A stretch of DNA of 64,000 bases from Pseudonocardiales bacterium (GTDB taxonomy: Bacteria; Actinomycetota; Actinomycetes; Mycobacteriales; Pseudonocardiaceae), in NCBI GenBank assembly GCA_023252195.1, contig JAHEXI010000005.1:1-64000 (forward strand), given 5' to 3'. A model generated the notes under the pieces. It saw nothing but the letters and a program-made list of their open reading frames with translations. It did not search any database and had not been told where the DNA came from. Made by a program: the position numbers and the translations under genes. Every line of letters starts with the position of its first letter. Position 1 is the first letter of the stretch. Below are positions 25,047 through 33,192 of the stretch, in pieces.

Positions 25047-25214
25047 TTAGCCGCAGTCAATCTCGATCTGCGGATCAGCGGAGTTGAAACCACCATTGCA
25101 TCGAGCACGGCTAGGCCCCCCTGCCTTATCGCACCGCACCACTGACCCCTCAATCAGGGCTACCGACTCGTCAAGAGTAACACTAGGTGATAGCAAGGGC
25201 GCAAGTATTGCCAT
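25047..25214 (-). CDS. Possible 55-aa small peptide upstream of the PKS operon
   Basis: An ATG-started frame on the operon's strand, ending 226 bases before the PKS start. It opens MAILAPLLSPSVTLDESV and ends with GGFNSADPQIEIDCG; three cysteines (28, 39 and 54) lie in the C-terminal half. The layout of a leader-like hydrophobic/acidic half and a cysteine-containing half recalls small-peptide precursors, but no maturation gene is adjacent. Third-position GC is only about half, below the neighbours, and no ribosome site is visible. It may be chance. Confidence 0.25.
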   Translation of the reverse strand: MAILAPLLSPSVTLDESVALIEGSVVRCDKAGGPSRARCNGGFNSADPQIEIDCG

Positions 25215-25657
25215 GAACACCCGAATGGGCTGTAGATACCGACTGGAATGGAGTATTAGTACTTACTCTTTGGATCGGCCTACCTAGGTTGTGCGTGGCT
25301 GCCGCCATCGTCGCCCCGCCGCCATCGGGCTTCGCCCGGTCGGCCTCGGTCGCCGCGTCGGCTCGTCACCTGGCACTGCGCGGCGGCTGTCTGAAGACGG
25401 CCTGGATGCAAGGAGCCGACGACCGCGAGGCGTTAGAGGTCGGGGTGAAAACCCACCGATGGGTCGCCGCAGCCCGCTGGCCTTCTCGCAGGTCACGGTC
25501 TTTTCAGTTCGACCGGTTCTTGGGAGCCCCGAGATTGTCAGCGGGACTGCAAGTCCGGAATATTGAATCGGTGTCGCGGATGGTGTATTCGGTGATGCTG
25601 GATACCGTCGCGGAGCGCGACTCTCGCACTGCTCGCAGCGCACGCTAAGTGCTCAGC
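25215..25657. other. Stretch without a gene; possible hairpins and promoter
   Basis: No domain-bearing frame is seen on either strand. An AT-rich block around 25240-25275 (minus strand TAAGTACTAATACT) could hold the promoter of the PKS operon or of the small ORF. At 25443-25464 the arms GGGT, ACCC and GGGT allow two mutually exclusive small hairpins, the first closed by a GAAA tetraloop. Neither is enough to name an RNA. Confidence 0.3.
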
Positions 25658-26281
25658 TCAGTCGAACTGTGTGGGGTCGAGGATCAGATCGGCTCGGGCC
25701 GCGGTGGATGCGATCAGGCGGGCGTTGTTCTCGTCGCTGCCGGTGGCCCGCTCGGCCGCTTGCTGGTCGGTACGGCCGTACTGCCGATGCCGGGCGATTA
25801 GCCACTCGCGGCGAGTTCGCTCGTCGGGCGCCAGGAACCACACCTCGTCCAACAGCCCGCGAACCGCCGACCACGGAGGTGTATCGAACAGTAGATAATT
25901 GCCCTCGGTGACGACCAGCGGCAACCCGGTGGGCACCGGCACCGCGGCCGCGATGGGCTCCTCGATGGCGCGCCGGAACTCCGGAGAGTACACGGTGTCG
26001 GCGTCGGGATTACGCAACCGGCGCAGCAGCGCGACGTAACCGGCCGCGTCGAAGGTGTCCGGGGCGCCCTTGCGCTCAGCGCGGTCCAGCCGCCGCAGCT
26101 CCGCCTGCGCCAGGTGATATCCGTCCATCCCGACCAGCACTGCTGCGCCGTCCAGCGCGTCGACCAGCCGCCGCGCCAGCGTGGACTTGCCTGCCCCCGG
26201 CGCCCCGGTGATGCCCAGGATCCGCCGGTCGCCGCAGTCTGCGAGCGCCTGCGCACGGGTGAGCAGATCGGGCCACTTCAC
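25658..26281 (-). CDS. P-loop nucleoside/pantothenate-kinase-like protein
   Basis: A 207-aa P-loop kinase. Walker A is GAPGAGKST (about 25-33), followed by GMDGYHLAQAEL, in which the aspartate matches the substrate-binding residue of uridine kinase/PanK-like enzymes. TEGNYLLFD (about 125-133) is the Walker B region and WLIARHRQYG a lid-type helix. Such proteins are annotated as nucleoside/nucleotide kinase family, with sugar or nucleoside substrates mostly untested. It follows hydroxymethylbilane synthase by 14 bases on the same strand, so they are co-transcribed, though no metabolic link is obvious. Confidence 0.75.
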   Translation of the reverse strand: MKWPDLLTRAQALADCGDRRILGITGAPGAGKSTLARRLVDALDGAAVLVGMDGYHLAQAELRRLDRAERKGAPDTFDAAGYVALLRRLRNPDADTVYSPEFRRAIEEPIAAAVPVPTGLPLVVTEGNYLLFDTPPWSAVRGLLDEVWFLAPDERTRREWLIARHRQYGRTDQQAAERATGSDENNARLIASTAARADLILDPTQFD

Positions 26282-26295
26282 CGGCTCGGGGAGGC

Positions 26296-27222
26296 TTAGT
26301 GTGCGATGGCGTCGATGAGCGCTCGCGCGCCCTGGCGTAGGAGATCAGCGCCGACGAAGTAACCCAGGGCTGCGGGGTCCTCGGCGACGCCCCAGTGGTG
26401 AGAATCGAGCCACTGGCGGCCGTCGAGGCTGAAGACCTTGGCGAGCAAGGAAAGCTTGCCGTTGGGCTCGGTATTGGCGTAGCCCGCGATGGGGGAATTG
26501 CAATGGCCCTGCAGGGCGTGCAACATCGCGCGCTCGGCAGTGGCGTGCCGGTGGGTTTCGGCGTCGTTGAGTTGACCGCTCAATGCAAGGACGGCGGTGT
26601 CGGTGCTGCGGCACTGCAAGGCGATGACGCCCGCGCCGATCGCCGGACACATCGTCTGCACCGGCAGGACCTCAGTGATCCGGTCAGCCTCGTTGACCCG
26701 GTACAGGCCGGCCACCGCGGCGACGATCGCATCGAAGTGGCCCTCATCGAGGCGCATCAGGCGAGTGTTGACGTTGCCCCGCAACGGTCTGATCTCCACG
26801 TGCGGGTAGTGCAGGCGAAGTTGGGCGGCGCGGCGTACCGCGCTGGTGCCGATGACGGCACCAGCGGGCAGTTCGGCCAACAGCTTTCCGGTACGGGATA
26901 TGACGGCGTCGTGGACGTTCTCCCGTGGCAGGTAGGCGGCGAAGGTCAGCCCATCCGGTACGGGGACGTCGGCCGGGATGTCCTTGAGGCAATGCACCGC
27001 GAGATCGACCGAGCCGTCCAGCAGGTTGCGATCGATCTCGCGAACGAACGCGCCCTTGCCGCCGAGCTTCGCGAGGTCACCCATCCACTGGTCACCACTG
27101 GTAGTGATCTTGACCAGCTCAGTGCTGACCGTGGAGTCCAGCGCTTCCAACGCGGTGGCGACCTGCTCGGCTTGGTGCAGGGCCATCGGGCTGGAGCGGG
27201 TGCCGATTCGCACGTGCGGCAT
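26296..27222 (-). CDS. hemC: Hydroxymethylbilane synthase (divergent form)
   Basis: A 308-aa porphobilinogen deaminase, which joins four porphobilinogens into hydroxymethylbilane in haem, corrin and sirohaem synthesis. The opening RIGTRSSPMALHQAEQV, LGGKGAFVREID and VDLAVHCLKDIPADVP are family blocks with the lysine-aspartate of the active site kept. The cofactor-binding cysteine lies in LQGHCNSPIAGYA, where the usual motif is GGC-x-x-P; a histidine replaces one glycine. It lacks hemA, hemB or hemD neighbours, unlike the usual actinobacterial heme cluster, so it may be a second copy. Confidence 0.8.
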   Translation of the reverse strand: MPHVRIGTRSSPMALHQAEQVATALEALDSTVSTELVKITTSGDQWMGDLAKLGGKGAFVREIDRNLLDGSVDLAVHCLKDIPADVPVPDGLTFAAYLPRENVHDAVISRTGKLLAELPAGAVIGTSAVRRAAQLRLHYPHVEIRPLRGNVNTRLMRLDEGHFDAIVAAVAGLYRVNEADRITEVLPVQTMCPAIGAGVIALQCRSTDTAVLALSGQLNDAETHRHATAERAMLHALQGHCNSPIAGYANTEPNGKLSLLAKVFSLDGRQWLDSHHWGVAEDPAALGYFVGADLLRQGARALIDAIAH

Positions 27223-27288
27223 ACCGCAACCTTACGCAGTCAGCTCGCGCAGCGCGGACCAGCCCACTGACACCCAGTTTTATCGCCA

Positions 27289-27351
27289 TGATCACGAATT
27301 GGGAAGAGTCAACCGCGATCAGCGCGGCTCATTCTTCCCAATTCGTGATCA
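27289..27351. repeat. Perfect 19-base inverted repeat with nested hairpin
   Basis: The left arm TGATCACGAATTGGGAAGA (27289-27307) is exactly complementary to the right arm at 27333-27351. Within the 25-base loop, CCGCG (27313-27317) and CGCGG (27323-27327) form a second hairpin. It lies between the divergent hemC and FKBP genes, where a terminator for either is not expected. It could be a large operator, a cruciform, an RNA element in the FKBP leader or a small mobile remnant. The arms are AT-richer than the genome. Confidence 0.75.
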
Positions 27352-27493
27352 AGAACTCGGTCGTTGCGGCCCGCGATGCGTCCCGGGCCGTGACAGCTCA
27401 CCGCCCCGCCGGCGAACCTCCGATTGCGACGCACCGGGAGGCTGGGAGGATGAGATCCCGCCGCCCGGCGGGTCGACGAGGAGGATGAACGAC

Positions 27494-27871
27494 GTGAGCG
27501 AGCTAACCCGTCCGGATGTGGCCGTGCCCGAGGGCCCGGCCCCGAGCGACCTGGTGATCGAAGACCAGGTCGTCGGTGACGGCCCGGAAGCCATCGTCGG
27601 TTCGCAGATCAGGGCGCACTACATCGGCGTGTCACACGCCACCGGCAAGCAGTTCGACGCATCGTGGGACCGGGGCACCCCGCTGGAATTCCGGCTCGGC
27701 ACCGGACGGGTGATCAAGGGCTGGGACGATGGAATCGTCGGCATGCGGGTCGGCGGACGTCGGCGGCTGACCATCCCCCCGCACCTGGCCTACGGCGACC
27801 GCGGCGCGGGTGGCGCGATCAAGCCTGGCGAGACACTGGTGTTCGTCGTCGACCTGGTCACCGTCCGCTAG
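27494..27871 (+). CDS. FKBP-type peptidyl-prolyl isomerase
   Basis: A 125-aa single-domain FKBP. Family landmarks: IRAHYIGVSHATGKQFDASWDRG, then FRLGTGRVIKGWDDGIVGMRVGG and the C-terminal ETLVFVVDLVTV. Aromatic and aspartate residues of the proline pocket (Y, FD, W, VI) are present. It catalyses cis-trans isomerisation of peptidyl-prolyl bonds in the cytoplasm. I prefer the GTG at 27494, nine bases after AGGAGG; the ATG at 27485 directly abuts the ribosome site, so spacing argues against it. Lone gene, convergent with the PDR operon. Confidence 0.9.
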   Translation: MSELTRPDVAVPEGPAPSDLVIEDQVVGDGPEAIVGSQIRAHYIGVSHATGKQFDASWDRGTPLEFRLGTGRVIKGWDDGIVGMRVGGRRRLTIPPHLAYGDRGAGGAIKPGETLVFVVDLVTVR

Positions 27872-27873
27872 GG

Positions 27874-28947
27874 CTACCGGTCGAGGACGATCCGCCCGCC
27901 GCGACCTCGAGACACGCAGATCGTCATGGTGTCGGTGCGTTCGCGGTCGGTCAGCACCCGGTCCCGGTGCTCGACCTCACCGGCGATGACCCGGGTGCGG
28001 CACGTTCCGCAGAAACCTTGCTGGCAGGAGTAAGCAACGTTCGGCGCCGTGCTGCGGATGACGTCGAGCGCGGATCGATCGGCGGGCACGGTGAGCACCC
28101 GTTTACTGCGCCGCAGCTCGATCTCGAAGGGCGCGCCGCCCACGATGGGCGGTGTCGTGAACCGTTCGAAGTGCAAGGCCGCCGCTGCGCTCGCCGGGCG
28201 GTCCCGGCGAACGTTGGCGATCATGGTTGGTGGGGCGCAGCAATACACGGTGGCCCCGGCCGGCGCGTACTCCAGGAGCTCTGCACCCGTGGCGGGAAAG
28301 CCGTACTCGTCGTACGGACGGATCCGCACCCGGGCCGCGTCGAGCGCGGTGAGCTCGTCGAGGAACGGCATCGAGGTCCGCGAGCGTCCGGTGTACACCA
28401 GCTGCCACGGCGCACCAGCGGCCGCTGCGTGCTTGACCATCGGGAGGATCGGCGTGATGCCGATACCGCCCGCGATGAACAGGTACCCGGGCGCGTCGAC
28501 ATACGGGAAGGCGTTGCGCGGGCCACGGCCGGTCAGCGCACTGCCGGTACCGATCGAGTCGTGCAGCTCCCGCGAACCGCCGCCGCCGTCGGCGATCCGG
28601 CGCACCGCGATCCGGTAGGAGCTGCGGTCGGCGGGGTCGCCGCACAGCGAGTACTGGCGACACCGTCCAGAGGGCAGTAGTACGTCGAGGTGGCTGCCCG
28701 GTTGCCAGCTGGGCACTTCGCCACCGCCGGCGGCGACCAGCCGCAGGCTGCGGACATCCTGTGCCTCGACGCGGACCTCGTCCACCACCAGGTTCAGGTC
28801 GCGGTCGACCCGGCGGATCGGTGGACGGTGCGCGAAAGCGGCGGTGAGCCAGTCGTAGAAGGTGATCAGCCCCCCGAGCGTGCGGAACATCCGGTCGGCA
28901 CGTTGACGTCCCCGCAGGTCGGGCGGGGTGACCCACTCAGTGCCCAT
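27874..28947 (-). CDS. PDR/VanB-type FMN/2Fe-2S oxidoreductase
   Basis: A 357-aa soluble reductase. Residues 50-150 form the flavin domain (RQYSLCGDP at 98-105), then the NAD domain (FIAGGIGITPILPM at 157-170), and a C-terminal plant-type ferredoxin domain with cysteines 308, 313, 316 and 344. It should pass electrons from NAD(P)H to an oxygenase. The last gene of the TetR-linked operon; its ATG lies one base after the stop of the PF10118 hydrolase gene. It is related to the reductase part of the fusion at 7062. The oxygenase partner is not in the window; the PF10118 protein might be the partner. Confidence 0.85.
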   Translation of the reverse strand: MGTEWVTPPDLRGRQRADRMFRTLGGLITFYDWLTAAFAHRPPIRRVDRDLNLVVDEVRVEAQDVRSLRLVAAGGGEVPSWQPGSHLDVLLPSGRCRQYSLCGDPADRSSYRIAVRRIADGGGGSRELHDSIGTGSALTGRGPRNAFPYVDAPGYLFIAGGIGITPILPMVKHAAAAGAPWQLVYTGRSRTSMPFLDELTALDAARVRIRPYDEYGFPATGAELLEYAPAGATVYCCAPPTMIANVRRDRPASAAAALHFERFTTPPIVGGAPFEIELRRSKRVLTVPADRSALDVIRSTAPNVAYSCQQGFCGTCRTRVIAGEVEHRDRVLTDRERTDTMTICVSRGRGGRIVLDR

Positions 28948-28948
28948 G

Positions 28949-29851
28949 TCAGGCCTCCGCGGCCAGCGCCGCCGGTGAGGTGGCGAGGTAGGCGACGGCC
29001 TGGCTGGTGGAGAACTCCTTCGACGGGTGGTAGAAGGGTCTGGCGTAGTTGAACGTGGTCCCGATCAGCTGACGGGCGGTGGGCAGCAGACGCCGGTGAC
29101 CGGCCCAGAAGAAGTGCACCCAGCGCGGCTTGACCCGGCGGCCCAGCTCGGGGTCGACGCGGAACAGGAAAGCCACCCCACGTATCCACAGCCACGCCAT
29201 GATCGGCGCAGTGACCAGCATGGCGCGCGCTCGCCGATGCCACCGGCCGTCGAGATGGGTGAACAGATCGAAGGCCACCGCGCGATGCTCGACTTCCTCT
29301 GCACCATGCCAGCGCAGCAGGTCCAGCATGGTGGCGTCCGCACCGGCGGCGTCCAGCGCGGCTGCGTTGAGCGCCCAGTTGCCCAGCATTGCCGTGATGT
29401 GCTCGATCGCCGCGATGATTGCTAATCGCTCGATCAGCCATTCTTCGCGGTGCTTGGGTGACGAATTCAGATCCCGATCGCCGAGCGCTTTACGGAACAT
29501 CCAATCAACCTGCTGGACGTAGGGATCGGTGTCGATGCCCCTGGCCTTCCAGTGGTCGAGCACGCTCTGGTGGGATCGGGCGTGAATGGCCTCCTGGCCG
29601 ATGAAGCCAACCACCGCCTCGCGCAGCTTGGCGTCCTCGATCAAGGGCACCGCCTGGGCGAATACGTCGATGAACCACCGTTCTCCTGCGGGCAGCAGCA
29701 GGTGCAGTACGTTGCAGGTGTGGGTGACCAAGGGTTCGTTGGGCACCCAGTGGGTGGGTAGGTCGGTCCAGTCGAAGGTGACGTTGCGCGGCTGGAGCAC
29801 GAGGTTCTCCGGGTCTTTCGGCGCTGAGCCCTTGTGGTGATGTCCGAACAT
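28949..29851 (-). CDS. PF10118 predicted metal-dependent hydrolase
   Basis: A 300-aa protein with the carboxylate/histidine pattern of the PF10118 family: IGQEAIHARSHQ (about 108-119), IEHITAMLGNW (about 170) and GAEEVEHRAVAFD (about 205-217). The alternating E-x-x-H motifs on helices recall diiron ferritin-like oxygenases, so hydrolase is a nominal label. The start is the ATG at 29851, preceded by GGGAG at eight bases; the frame is open to 30403 but that part is antisense to the EphD-like gene. It lies between the EphD-like and PDR genes. The pair with a PDR reductase suggests a redox role (inference). Confidence 0.8.
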   Translation of the reverse strand: MFGHHHKGSAPKDPENLVLQPRNVTFDWTDLPTHWVPNEPLVTHTCNVLHLLLPAGERWFIDVFAQAVPLIEDAKLREAVVGFIGQEAIHARSHQSVLDHWKARGIDTDPYVQQVDWMFRKALGDRDLNSSPKHREEWLIERLAIIAAIEHITAMLGNWALNAAALDAAGADATMLDLLRWHGAEEVEHRAVAFDLFTHLDGRWHRRARAMLVTAPIMAWLWIRGVAFLFRVDPELGRRVKPRWVHFFWAGHRRLLPTARQLIGTTFNYARPFYHPSKEFSTSQAVAYLATSPAALAAEA

Positions 29852-29898
29852 CCGCCGATCTCCCTTCGGTGTGCGTTGTTGCGTTATCAGAAGGCTGA

Positions 29899-31620
29899 TT
29901 ACAGGGATACGTCGGCTCGGGCTAGGGCGCGGAGCAGCCCCGGAGTCAGCCGTGCGGCCAGTAGCCCGACTTTGGCTTCGACGGTGATCGGGGCGATGGC
30001 GGAGTTGCGCTGCACCGCATGCAGGATCTCCTGTGCCGCCCGGCGGGGGGTGAAGTTGCGGCGGCGATACAACTCGGTCACCCGCTGCCGGGTAGCGCGC
30101 TCCTGCGCGGCGTCGCGGCCGACGAAGCGGGTGGTGCTGGCGATATTGGTATGCACGAAACCGGGGCAGATCGCCACCACGCCGATGCCGGCTCCGGCCA
30201 GTTCGCCGCGCAGGCACTGGCTCAGCGACAGGACCGCGGCCTTGGTGGTGCTGTACGCCGGGAGCGCCCGGGTGGGCAAGTACGCGGCGGCGGAAGCGAT
30301 GTTGACGATGGTGCCGCCCGCGCCGCTCTCTACCAGCAGCCCACCCAGCACACGGCAACCGTGGATGACGCCCCACAGATTGACGTCGATGAGCCGCTCC
30401 CACTCGGCCACCGTGGTGTCGAAGAACGGTCCCGCCACGCCGATCCCGGCGTTGTTAATGACGATGTCGGGGAAACCGTGTTCCTCGCGGAGCAGGGTGC
30501 CGAACTTCTCGACCGCACCGCCATCGGAGACGTCGAGCAGGTAGGCACGCGCGGTGGGGCCGAGCGTGCTGGCCAGCAGCGCGGTGCGCTCAACCGACTG
30601 CTGGTCGATGTCGGTGGCCACCACCTCCGCGCCCTGCTCGGCGAACTCCAGTGCGGTGGCCCGGCCGATACCGCTGCCCGCGCCGGTGATCACCACGAGG
30701 GTGTCGTCGAACTTCTTTCGTTGCGGCCCGCTACGGCGGGCGCGGCGCAGAGGGCGGGTTTCGGGTCCGCCCTCGGTGTGGTCGATGAGCTCGCTCGCGC
30801 ATCGCGCCACGGTGGCCGGCTGGGTGCGGGGCAGCCAATGACCGCCGGGCAACTCGCGAACCGCCAGGTTGGGTACCCACCGCCGGATGTCGGTCTGGAG
30901 TGATCTGGAGACGAACGGATCCCGTTGGGGCGCAAGGACTTGCACCGGGACGTCGGTGCGCCGGGGACCGGGTTTCACCAGCCGGGGGAACATGTTTGCC
31001 CGGTAGAGCTGTACCCCATTCACTGCGTCAGTGACAGTGGGGCTGGCGGCGCCGTCGGCCAGGGCCAGCGCGCGCTGGCCGAGCCCCGTACGCCAGACCA
31101 ACTCCGGCAGCAGCGGCAGCTGGAAGAACGTGATGTACCAGCTCGACACCATCTGGGTGATCAGTTCGCGCAGTGCTCGCGGCGTCGGCCGGCGCAGCCG
31201 CGCCCGGAACCAGTTGCCCGCGTGGTCCAGGCACGGCCCGGATATCGAGGTGTAGGAGCGGACCCGGCCATCCAGCCACTCGCCGGTCACCGCATGCCAG
31301 GCCTGGACTGCTCCCCAGTCGTGGGCCAGCAGATGTACCGGACGGTCCGGGCTGACGGCGTCGATCACCGCGGCCAGGTCCTGGGCAAGCTGGTCGAGCC
31401 GGTAGGCCTGACGGCCGCGAGGCTTTCCGGACTCGCCGGCCCCCCGGACGTCATAGCTGACGACGTGGTAGCGCGGCGCCAGTTCGGTCGCAACGCCGTC
31501 CCACAGGGAGTGATCATCGGGATAGCCGTGGATGCACACCACCGTGGGCGCGCCGTGCTGTCCGGACTCGTGCACCCGTAGCCGCACGCCATCGGTGCCG
31601 GCCACGTCCCTGGCCATCAC
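29899..31620 (-). CDS. ephD: EphD-like fusion: alpha/beta hydrolase plus short-chain dehydrogenase
   Basis: A 573-aa fusion. The N-terminal part (about 10-285) is an epoxide-hydrolase-like alpha/beta hydrolase: CIHGYPDDHSLW, YDVRGAGESGKP and AHDWGA with the nucleophile aspartate, and a C-terminal GGHWLPR histidine. The C-terminal part (about 305-573) is an SDR: ITGAGSGIGRA, then VINNAGIG, and YSTTKAAVLSLS with the YxxxK pair. This order is that of mycobacterial EphD, which acts on lipid epoxides and mycolic-acid precursors. It overlaps the M24 peptidase gene by four bases, so the operon is coupled. The symbol is by architecture; the substrate here is not known. Confidence 0.85.
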   Translation of the reverse strand: MMARDVAGTDGVRLRVHESGQHGAPTVVCIHGYPDDHSLWDGVATELAPRYHVVSYDVRGAGESGKPRGRQAYRLDQLAQDLAAVIDAVSPDRPVHLLAHDWGAVQAWHAVTGEWLDGRVRSYTSISGPCLDHAGNWFRARLRRPTPRALRELITQMVSSWYITFFQLPLLPELVWRTGLGQRALALADGAASPTVTDAVNGVQLYRANMFPRLVKPGPRRTDVPVQVLAPQRDPFVSRSLQTDIRRWVPNLAVRELPGGHWLPRTQPATVARCASELIDHTEGGPETRPLRRARRSGPQRKKFDDTLVVITGAGSGIGRATALEFAEQGAEVVATDIDQQSVERTALLASTLGPTARAYLLDVSDGGAVEKFGTLLREEHGFPDIVINNAGIGVAGPFFDTTVAEWERLIDVNLWGVIHGCRVLGGLLVESGAGGTIVNIASAAAYLPTRALPAYSTTKAAVLSLSQCLRGELAGAGIGVVAICPGFVHTNIASTTRFVGRDAAQERATRQRVTELYRRRNFTPRRAAQEILHAVQRNSAIAPITVEAKVGLLAARLTPGLLRALARADVSL

Positions 31621-32450
31621 GCGGCCGCCGTTCGCTGCCAGCGGCGCACATGTGGCAGATCATCGTCAAGCCAGTACGCGCTACCGGTGCCGGTGACCAC
31701 CAGGATCTCCTCGAACTTCACCCCGACGTCGCGGAAACCGATATGTGGTTCCACCGCCCACAACCCGGGAGTCGCCGGGTGGTTGGAGATCTCGCCATCG
31801 GCCCACAACGGTGAACGGTGATGCATCCGCTCGACGATCAGGTCACCGACCAGGGTCTGCAGCGACCGGATGCCGAAGCCGGCCGCGACGGACTTCGGCA
31901 GCCGGGAGCGCACCTTGCCGACCTGATGCCCGATGACCCGCCCGGGATAGACGCGGTGCCGATTGTCGTAACCCTGTTGGACTAGAAGTGCGTCGACGTC
32001 GCGATAGATCTGCCGCAGCGGCATACCCTCGTTGACTCGTGCGACGATCAAGGTTCGGTACTCGGCCAGGTCGTCCATCAGCTGATCGAATATCCGGTTG
32101 GTGCCCAGGCAGCCGGCGTAGCCGATGTCAGCCATGTAGCCGTCCCGCACCGGCGCGCAGTCGAGGATGAACGGCATGTTCTCCGTCAGCCTGCGGGCGG
32201 TGGGGAAGAACTGCAGGGGAGTCCGGAAACCGCGAAACGCGGTACGGTCCCCAAACCACGCGAAAGGCGTGTGAAACCAGTCCTGAACTCCCCGTTCGAT
32301 CAGGTACTCGCGAAGCCGGCGAGCGGCTTGTCTCTCGGTGACGCCTGGCTCCAGCGTCTGCGCGACTGACTGCGCCGCGACATAGGCGAGCTGCTGTAAC
32401 TCCCGGAACTTCACGAGATCAGCGGGATCAGCCACCTTTTTAGCTGCCAT
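31617..32450 (-). CDS. M24-family peptidase-like (aminopeptidase P/creatinase fold)
   Basis: A 277-aa pita-bread-fold protein. LVKFRELQQLAYVAAQSVAQ and ERQAARRLREYLIERG are the helical start of the M24 catalytic fold. FILDCAPVRDGYMADIGY carries two aspartates, GHQVG a histidine, and EPHIG and EEILVV the late acidic residues, so most metal ligands are in place, though strict identification is not possible here. The start is the ATG at 32450 with GGGAGG six bases before. It heads the TetR-linked operon. Peptidase or a peptidase-like hydrolase remains open. Confidence 0.75.
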   Translation of the reverse strand: MAAKKVADPADLVKFRELQQLAYVAAQSVAQTLEPGVTERQAARRLREYLIERGVQDWFHTPFAWFGDRTAFRGFRTPLQFFPTARRLTENMPFILDCAPVRDGYMADIGYAGCLGTNRIFDQLMDDLAEYRTLIVARVNEGMPLRQIYRDVDALLVQQGYDNRHRVYPGRVIGHQVGKVRSRLPKSVAAGFGIRSLQTLVGDLIVERMHHRSPLWADGEISNHPATPGLWAVEPHIGFRDVGVKFEEILVVTGTGSAYWLDDDLPHVRRWQRTAAA

Positions 32451-32469
32451 CTGCCGCCTCCCTGGTTGC

Positions 32470-32497
32470 TTCCTACCCTCCAGTAGGAACTTCCTAC
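32470..32497. promoter_or_regulatory. Double palindromic operator between M24 operon and TetR gene
   Basis: TTCCTAC at 32470-32476, GTAGGAA at 32483-32489 and TTCCTAC at 32491-32497 make two overlapping inverted repeats (arms separated by six bases and by one). They sit in the 66-base gap between divergent genes, as expected for the TetR protein's own binding site controlling both directions. Confidence 0.75.
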
Positions 32498-32516
32498 GGC
32501 ATGGTAGATTTGTCAA

Positions 32517-33170
32517 GTGGCAAATCGGAAGGTGGCGTCGCTGGCGGCCCGGTCCGGACGCGCCAGGGCGGCCCATCTCGGCCCTGAACGTCGGCGGCCG
32601 CTGATCCTCGACGCGGCCTTGGAGGTCTATGTCGAGCGCGGCTACCGAGGCACGTCGATGCAGGCAGTAGCCGATGCGGCCGGTGTGACGAAGCCGGTGA
32701 TCTACGAGTGCTACCCGAACAAGGACGAGTTGCTCCTCGCGCTGCTCGACCGCGAGGAGCGTCGCCTGATGGACGCGATCTCCGAGTCGTTGCCGACCAA
32801 TCTGGTGTCTGACAACACCGAGGCCGTGCTGGCTGCGGGGTTCACGGCCTTCCTCGCCGGGGTTGGTCATGCGCCGAACTCATGGCGGGTCGTTTTCGAC
32901 TCCGGCTGGGGTTCCGATTCTGTGGTGGCCGCTCGGGTACGCCGCGTCCGCGACATGGTGGTAGGCCAGTTACGCGAGCTGGTGCGCCAGTCCATGACGG
33001 CGGCCGAGATCGACGACATCGACCGCAAGGCTCCCGTCGTCGCTGAGGTGATCGCCACGGTCGCCGAATCCTGTGCGCGCATGCTCGTGCTGGAGCACTA
33101 CCCGTGGACTGCTGCAGAGCTGGCAACCTACGTCGCCCGCCTGCTCGCCCGCGGTCTTCGTCCCGTCTGA
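32517..33170 (+). CDS. TetR-family regulator
   Basis: A 217-aa TetR-type repressor. The DNA-binding part lies at about 22-70: RRPLILDAALEVYVERGYRG then TSMQAVADAAGVTKPVIYECY and FPNKDEL-like YPNKDELLLALLD. The remainder is an all-helical ligand-binding domain. Start is a GTG with the operator 20 bases upstream, so it is probably self-repressing and controls the divergent M24-EphD-PF10118-PDR operon. The ligand is not predictable; a lipid or aromatic substrate of that operon is plausible. Confidence 0.85.
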   Translation: MANRKVASLAARSGRARAAHLGPERRRPLILDAALEVYVERGYRGTSMQAVADAAGVTKPVIYECYPNKDELLLALLDREERRLMDAISESLPTNLVSDNTEAVLAAGFTAFLAGVGHAPNSWRVVFDSGWGSDSVVAARVRRVRDMVVGQLRELVRQSMTAAEIDDIDRKAPVVAEVIATVAESCARMLVLEHYPWTAAELATYVARLLARGLRPV

Positions 33171-33192
33171 AATCCGCCTGCCTGGCTCTCCG

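Noticed and set aside
25284-25643. 119-codon frames on both strands next to the kinase gene
   Set aside because: Arginine/serine-rich shadow-like composition on both strands and no domain or ribosome site.
28949-30403. 484-codon frame extending the PF10118 gene upstream
   Set aside because: The upstream part overlaps the EphD-like gene in another frame; a ribosome site and family alignment place the start at 29851.
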